A DNA stretch of 64,000 bases from Branchipolynoe longqiensis (Eukaryota; Annelida; Polychaeta; Phyllodocida; Polynoidae): contig CM059197.1 of NCBI GenBank assembly GCA_030323885.1, positions 28,973,178 through 29,037,177 of the forward strand, given 5' to 3'. Position numbers and translations under genes: made by a program. This document shows, in pieces, positions 10,311 through 20,586 of the stretch. Positions within the stretch are counted from its first letter, which is position 1, and each line of letters begins with the position of its first letter. The notes under the pieces were generated by a model. That model had not been told where the DNA came from. It saw only the letters and a program-made list of their open reading frames with translations, and ran no database searches.

Positions 10311-11585
10311 ATGGCCACGAAGCGGAGTAAGCGCGTGGCAGCAGCAGCCGAAGGACATGCTCCCAGGGCATCGGACGAGGAGTACGACTCCTCGCCAGTG
10401 TTGTCGGCAATGCCCTCACCACAGCCCGGGGCGCATATACTCTCCGAGCCGGAGGAAGAGATAGTGCCTGATGGCCCCACAGTTCCGGACTGGGAGGCTC
10501 GGTGGACGGCTATGCAGAGTCATATTCTGTCTCTCAAACCACCGCTGTCTCTTAAACGACATAGGCCGGAGTTCCAAGATGAGTCGGACTGGGAAGACTT
10601 CTCGGAGACAGACTCAGCGATCGAGCCGAGGGCTCCTCCTCCTCCTCCTAAACGGAGTAAGAAAAAGAAACACGTTACTTCTTCTGGTGATGATTTCACC
10701 AAAGAACGTAAAAAGACCGGGCTTCGCAAGAAGCGAAAGACCAAGTCCAAGAAGAAGAAGAAGAAGAAGAGGAAAGATTCTTCTTCTTCTGATTCCTCCA
10801 CAGATTCTACTTCCACGGAATCAGACTCAGACACACAATATGAAGGTGTCTATGGTCATTTCCGTACTTTTAAACTGGCGGAAATCATCTCCAAGTTAGG
10901 AGATGAATTGACGGGCATTAAAGGTGTCCCCAACTCCATCATTAAAGAGATGGATCGAGATGTTAACATGACGGAAGACCGTAAGAAATTTGAGAGCGTG
11001 TTACACATAGCGCATAAGGCGGTGCTCGGTACGTTAACGGCCATCACTCCGGTGGCAAATCGAATGCAAAGAGAGAATAAGTTCTCATCTTTGGCAAAGA
11101 CTATGGACAAAGGCATTGCACTGTTAACAGCGGCAGGTAATTACTTGTCCTACCGGAGATATGAGAATGTCTTTAAGTCGGTTTGCACAGACGCCGGCAA
11201 AGAGGTGGCCAGCTCAAAGAAGGTCACAGACAATGATGGGAAAGAGTATACGCTCTTTCTGGCCCCAGAGCCGATCAAAGGGAAGCCTTTGGACAAAACG
11301 AAAATGTTTGGCGGCCAACTACAATACCTCTATAGAGAGGTAGAAACTGCAGCGAAAAGTGGCAAAAATATGGATGGCAAAAAGAAGCAGGAAGCCCCAC
11401 GCTTCAAAAGGTCACGAGGGGATTTTCACCCACGACGGCTCGGCAGAGGTTCCAGACCGGGCTCACACTTCAGCCAGTCTTTCCGGGGCCGGGGCGCCCA
11501 CCCAGGCTGGACCGACAACACCGCACGGCCACTGGGCCGCGGCTTCAACTCCCCGAGACCCTTCCAAAGGGGCGGGTCCAAGTAG
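10311..11585 (+). CDS. DIRS gag-like ORF1 protein
   Basis: 424 residues from an ATG in the context GATCCCGATGG. It is presumed to be the nucleic-acid-binding structural protein of the retroelement particle. The N-terminal ~100 residues are acidic and Ser/Pro-rich (DESDWEDFSETDS). A strongly basic block at about residues 115-160 (KKRKTKSKKKKKKKRKDSSS) could act as a nuclear signal or bind RNA. Residues ~180-345 form the most globular part (KLAEIISKLGDELTGIKGVP, KFESVLHIAHKAVLGTLTA). The C-terminus is Arg/Gly-rich (FRGRGAHPGW, GRGFNSPRPFQRGG). I see no CCHC zinc knuckle, which fits DIRS gag proteins. The frame is intact, so it could still be translated. The assignment rests mainly on its position upstream of the RT and on composition. 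Confidence 0.75.
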   Translation: MATKRSKRVAAAAEGHAPRASDEEYDSSPVLSAMPSPQPGAHILSEPEEEIVPDGPTVPDWEARWTAMQSHILSLKPPLSLKRHRPEFQDESDWEDFSETDSAIEPRAPPPPPKRSKKKKHVTSSGDDFTKERKKTGLRKKRKTKSKKKKKKKRKDSSSSDSSTDSTSTESDSDTQYEGVYGHFRTFKLAEIISKLGDELTGIKGVPNSIIKEMDRDVNMTEDRKKFESVLHIAHKAVLGTLTAITPVANRMQRENKFSSLAKTMDKGIALLTAAGNYLSYRRYENVFKSVCTDAGKEVASSKKVTDNDGKEYTLFLAPEPIKGKPLDKTKMFGGQLQYLYREVETAAKSGKNMDGKKKQEAPRFKRSRGDFHPRRLGRGSRPGSHFSQSFRGRGAHPGWTDNTARPLGRGFNSPRPFQRGGSK

Positions 11586-12328
11586 AGGGCCAAACACAGA
11601 CTTTACAAGTCCCCGTCGCCTCTAAAACCACACAAATTGTAAGCAACTTTGTGGCTGGGAATATTCATAATCATATTTCTGAATGGGACCAAATTACCAG
11701 TGACCAAGATATTTTACAAATAGTTAAAGGTGTTCAAATTCCCTTCATACAAATACCCGTACAAGGGAGAATTCCGTTTCCCTATCAAATTGAACAAATT
11801 GAACGAGAGGCACTAACTGAACAGGTACACAATTTTTTTGACAAAGGCATTATCCAAAAGGTTACACACTGCCCTGGAGAGTTTATTTCAAACATTTTCT
11901 CGAGACCCAAACCTAATGGGGACGTTCGAATGATTTTGGATTTAACAACCCTTAATAAAATGATAGAATATCGACATTTTAAAATGTTTTCACTAGATAC
12001 GGCACGAGACCTTATTACACCAAATGCGTGGATGGCTAGTGTTGACTTACAAGATGCATATTACACAGTTCCCATAGCGGAACAACACCGGAAAGTTCTC
12101 CGTTTTCTTTGGGATAACCAACTCTATGAGTTTACCTGTATGCCAAATGGCTTAGCTTGTGCCCCTCGTTTCTTCACTAAACTGCTTAAGCCTGTTTTCT
12201 CACTTATGGCACGGAATGGTCACATAATGTTTCCTTACATAGATGATTCCTTTATAATGGCGTCAACACACATTGGTTGTGTAAATGCCGTTTTGGATTT
12301 ATGTGCATTACTCACTGTTTATTTCTGA
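11522..12328 (+). pseudogene. DIRS reverse transcriptase, truncated by internal deletion
   Basis: The frame is open from at least 11522 and overlaps the end of the gag ORF in another phase, so pol is probably made by frameshift or internal initiation; no ATG decides the start. RT blocks are visible in order: FISNIFSRPKPNGDVRMILD and LTTLNKMIEYRHFKM (fingers), MASVDLQDAYYTVPI (block A with the first catalytic Asp), MPNGLACAPRFFTKLL (block B) and FPYIDDSFIMAS (block C, catalytic Asp pair). Soon after, at CALLT, the frame runs out of phase and stops. Only about 60 codons separate the IDD motif from the first RNase H Asp, where this class normally has well over 100. The RT connection region is therefore missing. 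No polymerase activity is expected. Confidence 0.85.
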
Positions 12329-14120
12329 AGAAGGATTACAGGATATTCAATGGTGGATGCAACATATCGCAAATTCACCCAATCCAATCCGCATGGCGGA
12401 ACCAAATACAGTGATTACCACTGATGCTTCTTTAGAAGGGTGGGGAGCCCATTGTGATGGGGTAGCAACAGGAGGTAGATGGCTACATGATGAAGAGTCA
12501 GATCACATTAATGCGCTAGAGTTGCATGCTATTTATTTGGGTCTACGTAGCTTAGTAAAGATACCTAAATCACAAGTTAGAATACTAACTGATAACACTA
12601 CTGCTATGGCATATATCTGTAACATGGGTGGAACCAAATCAAAGCCTTGCAATCGGTTATCTAAACTGATTTGGAACTGGGCACAGGCTCAACAAGTCTG
12701 GCTGACTGTAGCGTATATTCCAGGGTCACAAAATACATTGGCAGACCATAAGAGTAGAAAATTCCACGACCATTTAGAATGGTCACTGTCAACACGTTTG
12801 TTTAAGTTCATTTGTGCAAAATGGGGGACACCTAAAGGTGACTTGTTTGCATCACGAAATAATAATAACTTACCCTGTTATGTTTCTTGGCATCCCGAAC
12901 CGGATGCTTGGAAAGTTGATGCATTTACTATTACCTGGGAAAATAATTTTTTCTATATTTTCCCACTGTTTAGTGTTATCAGCCGAGTAGTGAGAAAAAT
13001 CAGCATGGAGGGGACACACACCATACTGATTGTGCCCGATTGGGACACGCAACCTTGGCTGCCAGCAGTTACACAACTGGCAAAAGAACATAACGCACCA
13101 CGGACCGCTAGTGGTTCACGGCGACGTGTCAGTGACACCCCTATTGGTATTCCTTTTCTAAGGAAACAGCTGCAGCAATTTGGTTTAGACAAAATTATGG
13201 AAGATAGGATAGTAGCTGATGCATGGAGGCCAGGAACTGTTAAAATGTACACAACTTATTTAAAGAAATGGGGTGTACATTGTTTGCTAATGAAAGTTAA
13301 GCCAACAAATCCAACAATTGCACAAGTAGCTCGTTTTCTTCGTTCTCTAGAGGATGAGGGACTAGGTTTTGGGGCGGTCAATGCGGCAAGATGTGCATTA
13401 TTAATTATATTACCTAGAATTGACGGCGAAACAATTGGTAAACATTATGTCCTTCGTTATTTACTTCGGTCAATTTATCAAAGGAATCCGCCAAAACCAA
13501 AGTATAGTCGCTTTTGGGATGTTTCTATAGTATTTACGTTGTTCCAGGCTTGGCCTCACAACTCTTGGTTAGATATAAAACAATTAGGTTTTAAGGTCGC
13601 GGTCTTGTTACTATTAGTAACGGGACACAGAGGACAGACGATTATTGCTTTATCCTTAACGGGATTAGAAATAGACAAGAAACAAGCTACGTTTGATTTA
13701 GCACAATTGCTCAAATCAAACACGCTGGGTGACCCTTTATCTACTGTTCACTTAGACTACTTTCCAAATGATCGTAAATTATGTGTTGTGTCAGCCATAC
13801 GGGCTTATATATCCAAGACAAAGGACTTACGTGTATCACAACAACTATTAGTGAGCTTCATAAAGCCACATAACGCAATTTCAAGAGACACCCTTGCCAG
13901 ATGGACAATCACAGTGTTGAAATTGGCTGGAGTGGATACGGGCAAATACTCTTCCCACTCAACCAGAGGTGCCATGGTTTCCAAGGCACGGTTGCTCGGT
14001 ATTTCTGTAAAAAGAATACTAGCGCACGCAGGCTGGAAGACGGCTAAGTCGTTTGCAAAACATTATAACAAACGGCTAGAAAAGCCTACCGGCATTGCAA
14101 AGCGCCGGCTCACCAACTAA
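12285..14120 (+). CDS. DIRS RNase H plus tyrosine recombinase
   Basis: The first ~12 residues of the 611-codon frame are an out-of-phase reading of RT sequence; genuine coding resumes at about SEEGLQDIQWW after the deletion. RNase H follows, with Asp47 in TTDASLEGWGAHCDG, Glu79 in ALELHAIYLGL, Asp103 in LTDNTTAMAY, and PGSQNTLADHKS. After a linker comes a recombinase: SAM-like N-terminal domain (~290-400), then the catalytic domain with Arg449 (GHRGQTI), His558-x-x-Arg561 (HSTRGAMVSKA), His581 (LAHAGW) and Tyr594 (FAKHYNKR). The R-H-R-H-Y set is complete. In DIRS elements this enzyme, not an integrase, inserts the circular cDNA. With no stops it may remain a functional recombinase even though the RT is dead. 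It has no ATG of its own in the true frame near the domain start. Confidence 0.85.
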   Translation: MPFWIYVHYSLFISEEGLQDIQWWMQHIANSPNPIRMAEPNTVITTDASLEGWGAHCDGVATGGRWLHDEESDHINALELHAIYLGLRSLVKIPKSQVRILTDNTTAMAYICNMGGTKSKPCNRLSKLIWNWAQAQQVWLTVAYIPGSQNTLADHKSRKFHDHLEWSLSTRLFKFICAKWGTPKGDLFASRNNNNLPCYVSWHPEPDAWKVDAFTITWENNFFYIFPLFSVISRVVRKISMEGTHTILIVPDWDTQPWLPAVTQLAKEHNAPRTASGSRRRVSDTPIGIPFLRKQLQQFGLDKIMEDRIVADAWRPGTVKMYTTYLKKWGVHCLLMKVKPTNPTIAQVARFLRSLEDEGLGFGAVNAARCALLIILPRIDGETIGKHYVLRYLLRSIYQRNPPKPKYSRFWDVSIVFTLFQAWPHNSWLDIKQLGFKVAVLLLLVTGHRGQTIIALSLTGLEIDKKQATFDLAQLLKSNTLGDPLSTVHLDYFPNDRKLCVVSAIRAYISKTKDLRVSQQLLVSFIKPHNAISRDTLARWTITVLKLAGVDTGKYSSHSTRGAMVSKARLLGISVKRILAHAGWKTAKSFAKHYNKRLEKPTGIAKRRLTN

Positions 14121-14233
14121 CAAGAATAGGTGAGAACAAAAACTTTGAATGATACAATTACTAATACAATGACACATAAACATGTTATAATAAAAATGAA
14201 TAAGATTAAGGATAAAAATGAATTATGTAAAAG

Positions 14234-14368
14234 TCTCCCTAGCCTGAGGCTAGCCTGAGGCTGTATACCGAGGTAAAATAGTATAGTTATACGAGTCTTA
14301 CCTGGGTATAGATGATGGATAACTGTTGTTTTCCCGAGGTATAAGCCTCGGGTAGACGTGGGCTAGGG
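14234..14368. repeat. DIRS internal complementary region (ICR)
   Basis: 14234-14280 is the exact inverse of the element's left 47 bp. 14278-14368 is the inverse of its right 91 bp (14503-14593) with about two mismatches. The two parts share the trinucleotide ATA at 14278-14280. In the accepted DIRS model this region bridges the two ends of the cDNA to make a circle. Confidence 0.85.
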
Positions 14369-14475
14369 CCCGCCCACCACACCCTACCACGTCTATTCCG
14401 TTGGTGTACCATTACGGGAAAATCATAGTATCCATTGTATTAAAGATCATTTTTATCCTGAATAAGTAGGTAAAG

Positions 14476-14508
14476 ATTGCTGGACTGGATGTGCTTCCTT
14501 CTCCCTAG
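14476..14508. repeat. DIRS right inverted terminal repeat
   Basis: Reverse complement of 9603-9635 with one mismatch. It is followed outward by a 91-bp right extension containing the imperfect palindrome CCCGAGGCTTATACCTCGGG. Confidence 0.85.
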
Positions 14509-14610
14509 CCCACATCTACCCGAGGCTTATACCTCGGGAAAACAACAGTTATCCATCATCTATTCCCAGGTAAGACTCGTATAACTATACTATATGTTCA
14601 CATATATGTA

Positions 14611-14875
14611 TATATGAGACTGTCTCAAAAGGTGCTAAGCAATATGGGACAAAACTTTGACCATTGTAACGATCAACATACTATCTGCTTATGCATTTGC
14701 TCGGGATGAACTGATTTGTTTTTTACATGGTGTTTCATGATCCCAATAGAATAGATATTGATTTGAAGCAAATATACTTGTGTTGTCAGTGTAACCATTT
14801 CTGTGCTGTTTTGCGTCAATCGTTACAATGGACACAAAAAAGAGAGCTATCACCTTTCGAGACAGGCTCATATAT
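14611..14875 (+). mobile_element. MITE-M5 copy 1 (GAGACTGTCTC ends)
   Basis: Left end TATATGAGACTGTCTCAAAA and right end TTTCGAGACAGGCTCATATA are inverted. Two further copies lie at 59541 and 60418. The interior has two partial inverted blocks (AACGATCAACATA, CAATCGTTACAATGGACA). It sits 18 bp beyond the DIRS element. Short open frames inside read LSPFETGSY-like strings in more than one copy, but no transposase is evident. Confidence 0.75.
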
Positions 14876-15434
14876 GCATCAATATGTGCTCTATAATCTA
14901 TTATGGGAATAGAAAGAAGGACACTACCATCTTAGGTTATATTTGTATTGTTATTTGCAACCCACAGCTAATTTAGGCCAGTGATTAGTTCCAGGTTTGG
15001 CCACACCGGCGCCACCTGTCAGGGGATATGACCAGCTATAAGCCAGCTGTGTCTGGTCGTTATCACCTCCAGACCCACTCGGACGGACGGTCAATATATA
15101 AAGGTGGGGAAATTATAACATGAGTAATGCTTAACGCAATGGACACACATTTGCTTATAGAATAAGAAAAAGATCGCCAAATAAATTCACCGAGCAAGGG
15201 TTCCTTCTAGAGTGGGCCCGGTGCTCTGAGCTGTGGGTGGTGGTGCATGCAGGCAGTCAGCGCGCGGTGATGGTTTTTACTTTTACATGCCCGAGCGGGC
15301 TGGGCTGACGGCCGGGTTCTGACCCGCCTAAGCCGGGCGGTAATAACGGCGAAATTGATTCGGGTGTCATATGTCGGAGGCTGCAGGGACCCCGGGACCG
15401 GGCGGGCGCAGTCGCTAGGTCTCGTGGATCAAGT
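14876..15434. other. No recognisable feature; CpG-richer towards the end
   Basis: From 15240 on the sequence becomes GC- and CpG-rich (GCCCGAGCGGGCTGGGCTGA). A TATATAAAGG string lies at about 15096. No gene is demonstrable. Confidence 0.4.
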
Positions 15435-16014
15435 GGGTGATGGAAGAGCCGCCCCTATCCCGCCCCGTCCCGCCCGGCCCTGCCCGGCCCGTCTCTCGCC
15501 CCATCCCGCTCTGCCCCGCACCGTCCCGTCCCACACCTCGCCGCCCAGTCCGGTCCTGCCCCGTCCGGCCCCACGCATTCCCGTCCCCTGCTGTTCCGTC
15601 ACGCCCACCGACTTCCCAGACACCACACAGAGCCTATAGCCACCCCCCCCCCCACCCCCACCCCCGCCTTCCTTCCTCCACACTCGTACACCACCACGTA
15701 TTACTACTAACATAAATCACCAAGTCTGTAAACTGCCAACACAGCCCCCCCCCCCCGGATAGCCAGCCACCTTGCACTTCCACACTCCGCCACTCGCCCA
15801 TCCACCAACCCCTCCTCATCCAAGCTTCCACACTGTGAGCACCCCACCATACCCTACCATCTCGCCACCGGCACACATACTGGCCCTCGGCAGTATTACT
15901 ACCCTACATTCCATAGCCCATAGCCTATAGACATCCATTTAGGCCCACCATTCCACAATCAACCACTGTCTATACTCCCTCCCCCCAACACAAAGCCCCA
16001 CCAGTTCCCAGACT

Positions 16015-16430
16015 TGTTCCCCCTCACTATCCCCCGCCGCCCGCTCCCTGCTTCCCCTCCCACAACTGCCGCCCCCTTTCCCCCTTGTTCCCCCTCACTA
16101 TCCCCCATTCCCCGCTTCCCCTCCCACACTCCCCGCCCCAGTACCCACTCTAGTTTCCGCTCACTATCCCCCATTGCCCGCTCCTGACTTCCCCTCCCAC
16201 ACTCCCCGCCCCAGTACCCACACTAGTTCCCCCTCACTATCCCCCGCCGCCCGCTCCGCGCTTCCCTCCCACACTCTCCTCCCCAGTACCCACACTAGTT
16301 CCCCCTCACTATCCCCCATCGCCCGCTCCCCGCTTCCCTCCCACACTCCCCGCCCCAGCACCCACACTAGTTCCCCCTCACTATCCCCCATCGCCCGCTC
16401 CCCGCCTCCCCTCTCCAGTTCCCACACTTA
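16015..16430. repeat. 72-bp minisatellite, about 6 units
   Basis: Units beginning TTCCCCCTCACTATCCCCC start at 16227, 16299 and 16371, exactly 72 apart, with more diverged or shortened units before them. Confidence 0.85.
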
Positions 16431-16571
16431 TTCGCGCGCCCTACACCCCCACCTCACCCCACAGACAGACAGTGCGACGACCAAGTATTAGTAGCGTACA
16501 TCAGAGAGCATATCGACTTCCGGCAAGGTCACACCCCCCTCACCCACCCACCGTGTCTACTCAACTCTCAC

Positions 16572-17229
16572 CGGAAGCCGTGGCCCAATCGGTAGAGCAC
16601 AGACTCACCGCGGGGAAGGTTATGAGCTTGAATGCGGGCATACTCAACCCAATGACTTACAAAATTGATACTTGTCGCTACCAATCGTGGTACATGACAT
16701 TACTAGGACATAGTAAGGACTGGTTAGCTCAGTATCGGGATAATGTGATGGAGTGGGATATTGACTCATGGTGCCAGTGGTCTGATCTCCCAGCGGGAGA
16801 GCACTATAAAGTGGGAGAGCACTATAATGTGGGAGAGCACTATAAAGTGGGAGAGCACTATACAGTGGGAGAGCACTGTAAAGTGGGAGAGCACTATAAA
16901 GTGGAAGAGCACTATAACGTGGGAGAGCACTATAAAGTGGGAGAGCATTATAAAGTGGGAGAGCACTATAAAGCGGGAGAGCACTATAAAGTGGGAGAGC
17001 ACTATAACATGGGAGAGCACTAAAAAGTGGGAGAGCACTATAAAGTGGGAGAGCACTATAAAGTGGGAGAGCACTATAAAGTGGGAGAGCACTATAAAGT
17101 GGGAGAGCACTATTAAGTGGGAGAGCACTATAAAATGGGAGAGCACTATACAGTGACCATGAGTGTGTACTGTAACCAATCCGTATCTGACCATAGATGT
17201 TGGTAAGATGTAAAATCCAAACAAACGAA
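16572..17229 (+). mobile_element. SINE-A copy enlarged by an internal 18-bp array
   Basis: The head (GGCCCAATCGGTAGAGC), body (CTGGTTAGCTCAGTATCGGG, ATAATGTGATGGAGTGGGAT) and tail (CCATAGATGTTGGTAAGATG then TAAAATCCAAACAAACG) are in SINE-A order. Between the body and the CATGAGTGTGTACTGT segment, one short SINE motif has expanded. Confidence 0.85.
16793..17153 (+). repeat. 18-bp array (GTGGGAGAGCACTATAAA), about 20 copies
   Basis: The unit is the SINE-A segment that reads AGTGGGGCAGCACTATAAAG in intact copies. Because 18 is a multiple of 3, all frames stay open (VGEHYK-type repeats). Variants such as TATAATGT and CTGTAAAG are scattered. Confidence 0.9.
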
Positions 17230-18000
17230 CTCGCCTCTGTGCTCCGCCTCCATATTCTACCTCCCCCTCCACCCCCCTCCACCCTTCATCCTCTCCTCAT
17301 CCCTACCGCCTCCCTCCTGCGCCCCCCACCCCGCCCCCCACCGTGCTTTCAGTAGTAGTACAGTATACAACCGAACCGGTAGACCTGCCACTACACATCT
17401 AGTCACAGTCTACTCTCCGCAACCTCCATCAACCCATCTTCCCACACACACCCCCACCCACCCCATTATTACATCCTATATCGTGCACACTACATACAAC
17501 CACCCCCCTCACCCCCATCCAACATCCAGTCACCCTATATACTCCCATATCGCCCTCCTTCCAACCCACTCGCACCTCCCTCCCCCCTCCCCCTCCCATA
17601 CCCACGCCCCCTCACACGCACGACTCCCCCACATACCCTCACGCGCACTCCGTCCCTTCCCAGTATTACAACCAAGTCCCCCCCCCCCCACCACCACACC
17701 CAACCACCATCTATACTCCCCCTTCGCCCTCTTTCCTACCAACTAGCACCTCCCTTCCCCCCACTCCCTCCCACACCCACACACACTCACATCCACATAC
17801 GCCCACACATCCGACCCCTGCAAGCCTTCCTAAGATACATCCTACATCCTATAAACTACAAACATGGCCCGCCACACCCACTCCATACCCAGTCTCTATG
17901 CTCAGCCCTCCGCATAAACCCCTCCCAACTGCCCGCCTACATCACTTCTCCACACACACACCACACCACACCACACCACGCACCACGCACCACTCTCTGA

Positions 18001-18997
18001 CCATAGCTCACTTCCGGAAAGTAGACACAACACGTCGAGATCACTTCCGGCCACCACTGCCCCTGCGTCTAGTTTACTCAGTGTTTGCCCATCCGAACCA
18101 TTGCTCTGGCCGCATCTCAACGTCCACTTGAAGACCAGCTAGGTGTGTCCTAGTTTCTGGACAATTCAATGCTATTTCCACTAGACTGCCAACTTGTTCC
18201 ACTTGGGTCTAACCCTAGATAAAAGATTCACCCAGTACTTGTAGTAGGGGTGAATGACAACGTAGTGTAAATATGGGCGAAAATTGCTTTAGTATGGAAC
18301 AGGAAGTGGATTTTCTGGTTCCAGTGTCAAATAGCTACTTATATCGGTGCGGAGTTGATGAAATGGGAGAACATGCAAAAAGACAAGATAGCAATGATAG
18401 AATGCTGTCCATTTCACTTGTAAAGTTGATTAAGCTACATGTTGTATTATATTTTTCAAATCAAAAGTAGCGGGTAAATATGAAAATTCAATAAAGAATA
18501 TATTTTGCTTCTTAAATTAAGAATTTATCTGCTCATTTCAACTACTCAGCCTTACCCAACTTTTCGCTACTTTTTCTAATGGGTTGCTTTTCACCCATAC
18601 TGCAAGTGCGGGGTTAATATTGTATCTAGACTAACCATATCCATATATCTGTAAATGTAATTTGGATTAAATTTATTGTACCTGTGAAACCCTGCATAAA
18701 ATGGTATTGGAACCATGCCGGTATTATGGTTTATTGTCAGCCATTGCTAAAGGACCATCCCAAGTATTCAGTGTTTTTTTTTGCAGTTTGTGCAATGTGT
18801 CCGATAGGGAGTTGGGCATGTCAGTCAAATAGCATTGTTATGATGTGATAAAATGATGATCTAGCATAAACTGCTGTAATGTTCTGTGATGAAAAATGTT
18901 TTCTACTATTTTGTGAGAGAGGGAGGTTCAGAGAAGAAGTAACAAACATATTTTTAAAAGATAAACAAACAGAGTGTGGTCAGCCGATAATGTCATT
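18001..18997. other. No recognisable feature
   Basis: AT-rich DNA with a short frame at 18273 (65 codons) lacking any known motif. No repeat family from the rest of the window is seen. Confidence 0.45.
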
Positions 18998-19205
18998 GTA
19001 GTATTCGGTGCTGACCTCTCAGGCAAGGAACCAGATAAACAGGTAGGCTTGGATAGAGAGATTACATCAGGGAGCCTAGGTTGTGTAACGGTTAGCATGC
19101 TACCCCTAGACTCAAAAGAAGTGCGGGTGTAATATTTTCCATTTTCATCTGCCCCCGTGATACTGGGTTCCATGAACAGGACCCAGTACATGCCCAATGG
19201 AAGGT
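18998..19205 (+). mobile_element. Repeat B (tRNA-related), copy 1
   Basis: It carries CTGACCTCTCAGGCAAGGAA, GACAGGTAGGC, then a tRNA-like GGGAGCCTAGGTTGTGTAAC and GGTTAGCATGCTACCCCTAG, and the TTTTCCATTTTCATC tail. The B box is degraded here. Confidence 0.65.
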
Positions 19206-19336
19206 AACCATGCCAAGAGTAGCCAGATAACACACCACGCAGCTACGTACAAGCCTATGATATGTAAATAGGAGTAGGCTACTCTAGTAATAAGAGTAGA
19301 ACAAAATAAAATGCATATATGCCAAGAAAATTTAAA

Positions 19337-19545
19337 AAAACTAACATAGGCTACTAACCATACCAACCAATTATCTATCTGCTACTGAAATGCAGGCAAT
19401 CAAATAACTTATCAGCAGCTACTGTGTGGTAAGATAACACCAACTCTATAACTGGCCAGCATTGAAAACAAGCCTGGGTACCCGGGCTTATATGCTATGG
19501 ACAGTATAAATACAGACTCAATAAAAAAATAAAAATGAAAATAAA
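19337..19545 (+). mobile_element. LINE 3' UTR fragment with A-rich tail
   Basis: Same 3' end as the LINE at 3309-4580: TAACATAGGCTACTAACCAT, GCATTGAAAACAAGCCTGGG, then an AATAAAAAAATAAAA tail. A very short 5'-truncated insertion. Confidence 0.75.
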
Positions 19546-19957
19546 AAACATGCTAAGCACTGCATGGTTGGTGAACCTACCTTATGTATTCATATTTATG
19601 TGCAGTGCATATATGTAAGCATATTTATATTAATTGTACATGTTTACACTTCAAATATCTCAAAGTTATTTCAAACAAATATTAGGTAGATTATAAATGT
19701 CATCCTTATATATTCATGTACAAACCGACAGAAAAGCAAAAGTGCTGGGTTGTGCTCTCTTGAAGATTTATACTGCCTATCATGGATAAGCCTGAATAGG
19801 CTTGTTTTCACCATCAGACAGTTTGTCGATAGAAAGCCCAAGCCTACACTTTTACCGACCCAAGGGATTTTTAACCTCCCACACCATATAGACATGGTAT
19901 GAGAGCAACCAGCCTTTGATGACGCTGTAAGTTATACACAGTGGTGGAAATCCAAAT

Positions 19958-20066
19958 TGCCAGAGGTGGGGGCACAGGGAATCGAACCACTGACCTTCAG
20001 ATAAGGAGGCCGACCTAGAAAAAAGTCAGACACTCTAACCACTCCACCACAGAGAACACCAACTTT
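19958..20066 (-). mobile_element. tRNA-like sequence, probably a third SINE head
   Basis: On the minus strand, GTGGTGGAGTGGTTAGAGTG resembles an A box and CAGTGGTTCGATTCCCTG a B box. The spacing and the T-run in the anticodon region do not fit a functional tRNA. Only one copy is visible here. Confidence 0.4.
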
Positions 20067-20417
20067 AAGACCCTTTGTACGGAATGGCAGAAACATGGGT
20101 TTGAGTCTTGCGCTAGGCAGACGATCATACTTTTTTGCAACAAACCCAGAACAGTAGCTCTTTGATTGGGGGACTGGGTTTACCATTAAAGTTTGACAGT
20201 CCGATGAAAGCATCAATTTGCCATAAGAAAAGCACTTATCTAGATTTGAACCTAAAACCACCTTAGAACCTGTTCATGTTGAAGCCTATGGGCAAGCATG
20301 CCAACATTAATGTTCCATGTTTAGGCTTTCAATATCTCTCAAGTTAGGTATTTTACACCAAAGTTAATTTTAAGTAAAGTAAGGGAGATCGATCAAAATA
20401 ACCAACCTACTATATTT

Positions 20418-20530
20418 AGTATAACCCCGTTAAACCATACTTGAAGGGACCCTAGAAATTTGTTTGGATTAACCGATCATTGGTTTAACCGGGCTTTGGC
20501 TTTGACTTTGACGCTGATTAGGCATATATT
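20418..20530. mobile_element. Partial pogo-like MITE (left end only)
   Basis: TAGTATAACCCCGTTAAACC opens a block with TTGGATTAACCGATCATTGG, as in the intact neighbour at 20587, but no right terminus follows before that neighbour. Confidence 0.5.
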
Positions 20531-20586
20531 GCACATGTAATATACAATGTATGTGGACACTGATTATTGTTTTCTTTATGTATATA

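Larger units (their letters stand above)
9565..14593 (+). mobile_element. DIRS1-like tyrosine-recombinase retrotransposon, internally deleted
   Basis: This has the full DIRS plan. Short inverted terminal repeats lie at 9603-9635 and 14476-14508. Unique terminal extensions lie outside them. An internal complementary region at 14234-14368 has a first part complementary to the left extension and a second part complementary to the right extension. Genes in order are gag-like, RT, RNase H and tyrosine recombinase. TAT at both outer ends matches the ATA at the ICR junction, in keeping with the family's integration without target duplication. The RT carries a deletion, so the copy is not autonomous. 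Confidence 0.9.
15435..18000. repeat. C-rich, G-poor low-complexity tract
   Basis: About 2.5 kb in which the plus strand is dominated by C with A or T (CCCGCCC, CCACTCC, CACACCC words) and G is scarce. One SINE-A copy interrupts it. Open frames here are proline-rich readings of the bias on one strand and glycine-rich on the other; I do not call genes. Confidence 0.8.

Noticed and set aside
16174..16491. Ser/Pro/His-rich frame in the C-rich tract
   Set aside because: 72-bp array reading; no start context or domain.
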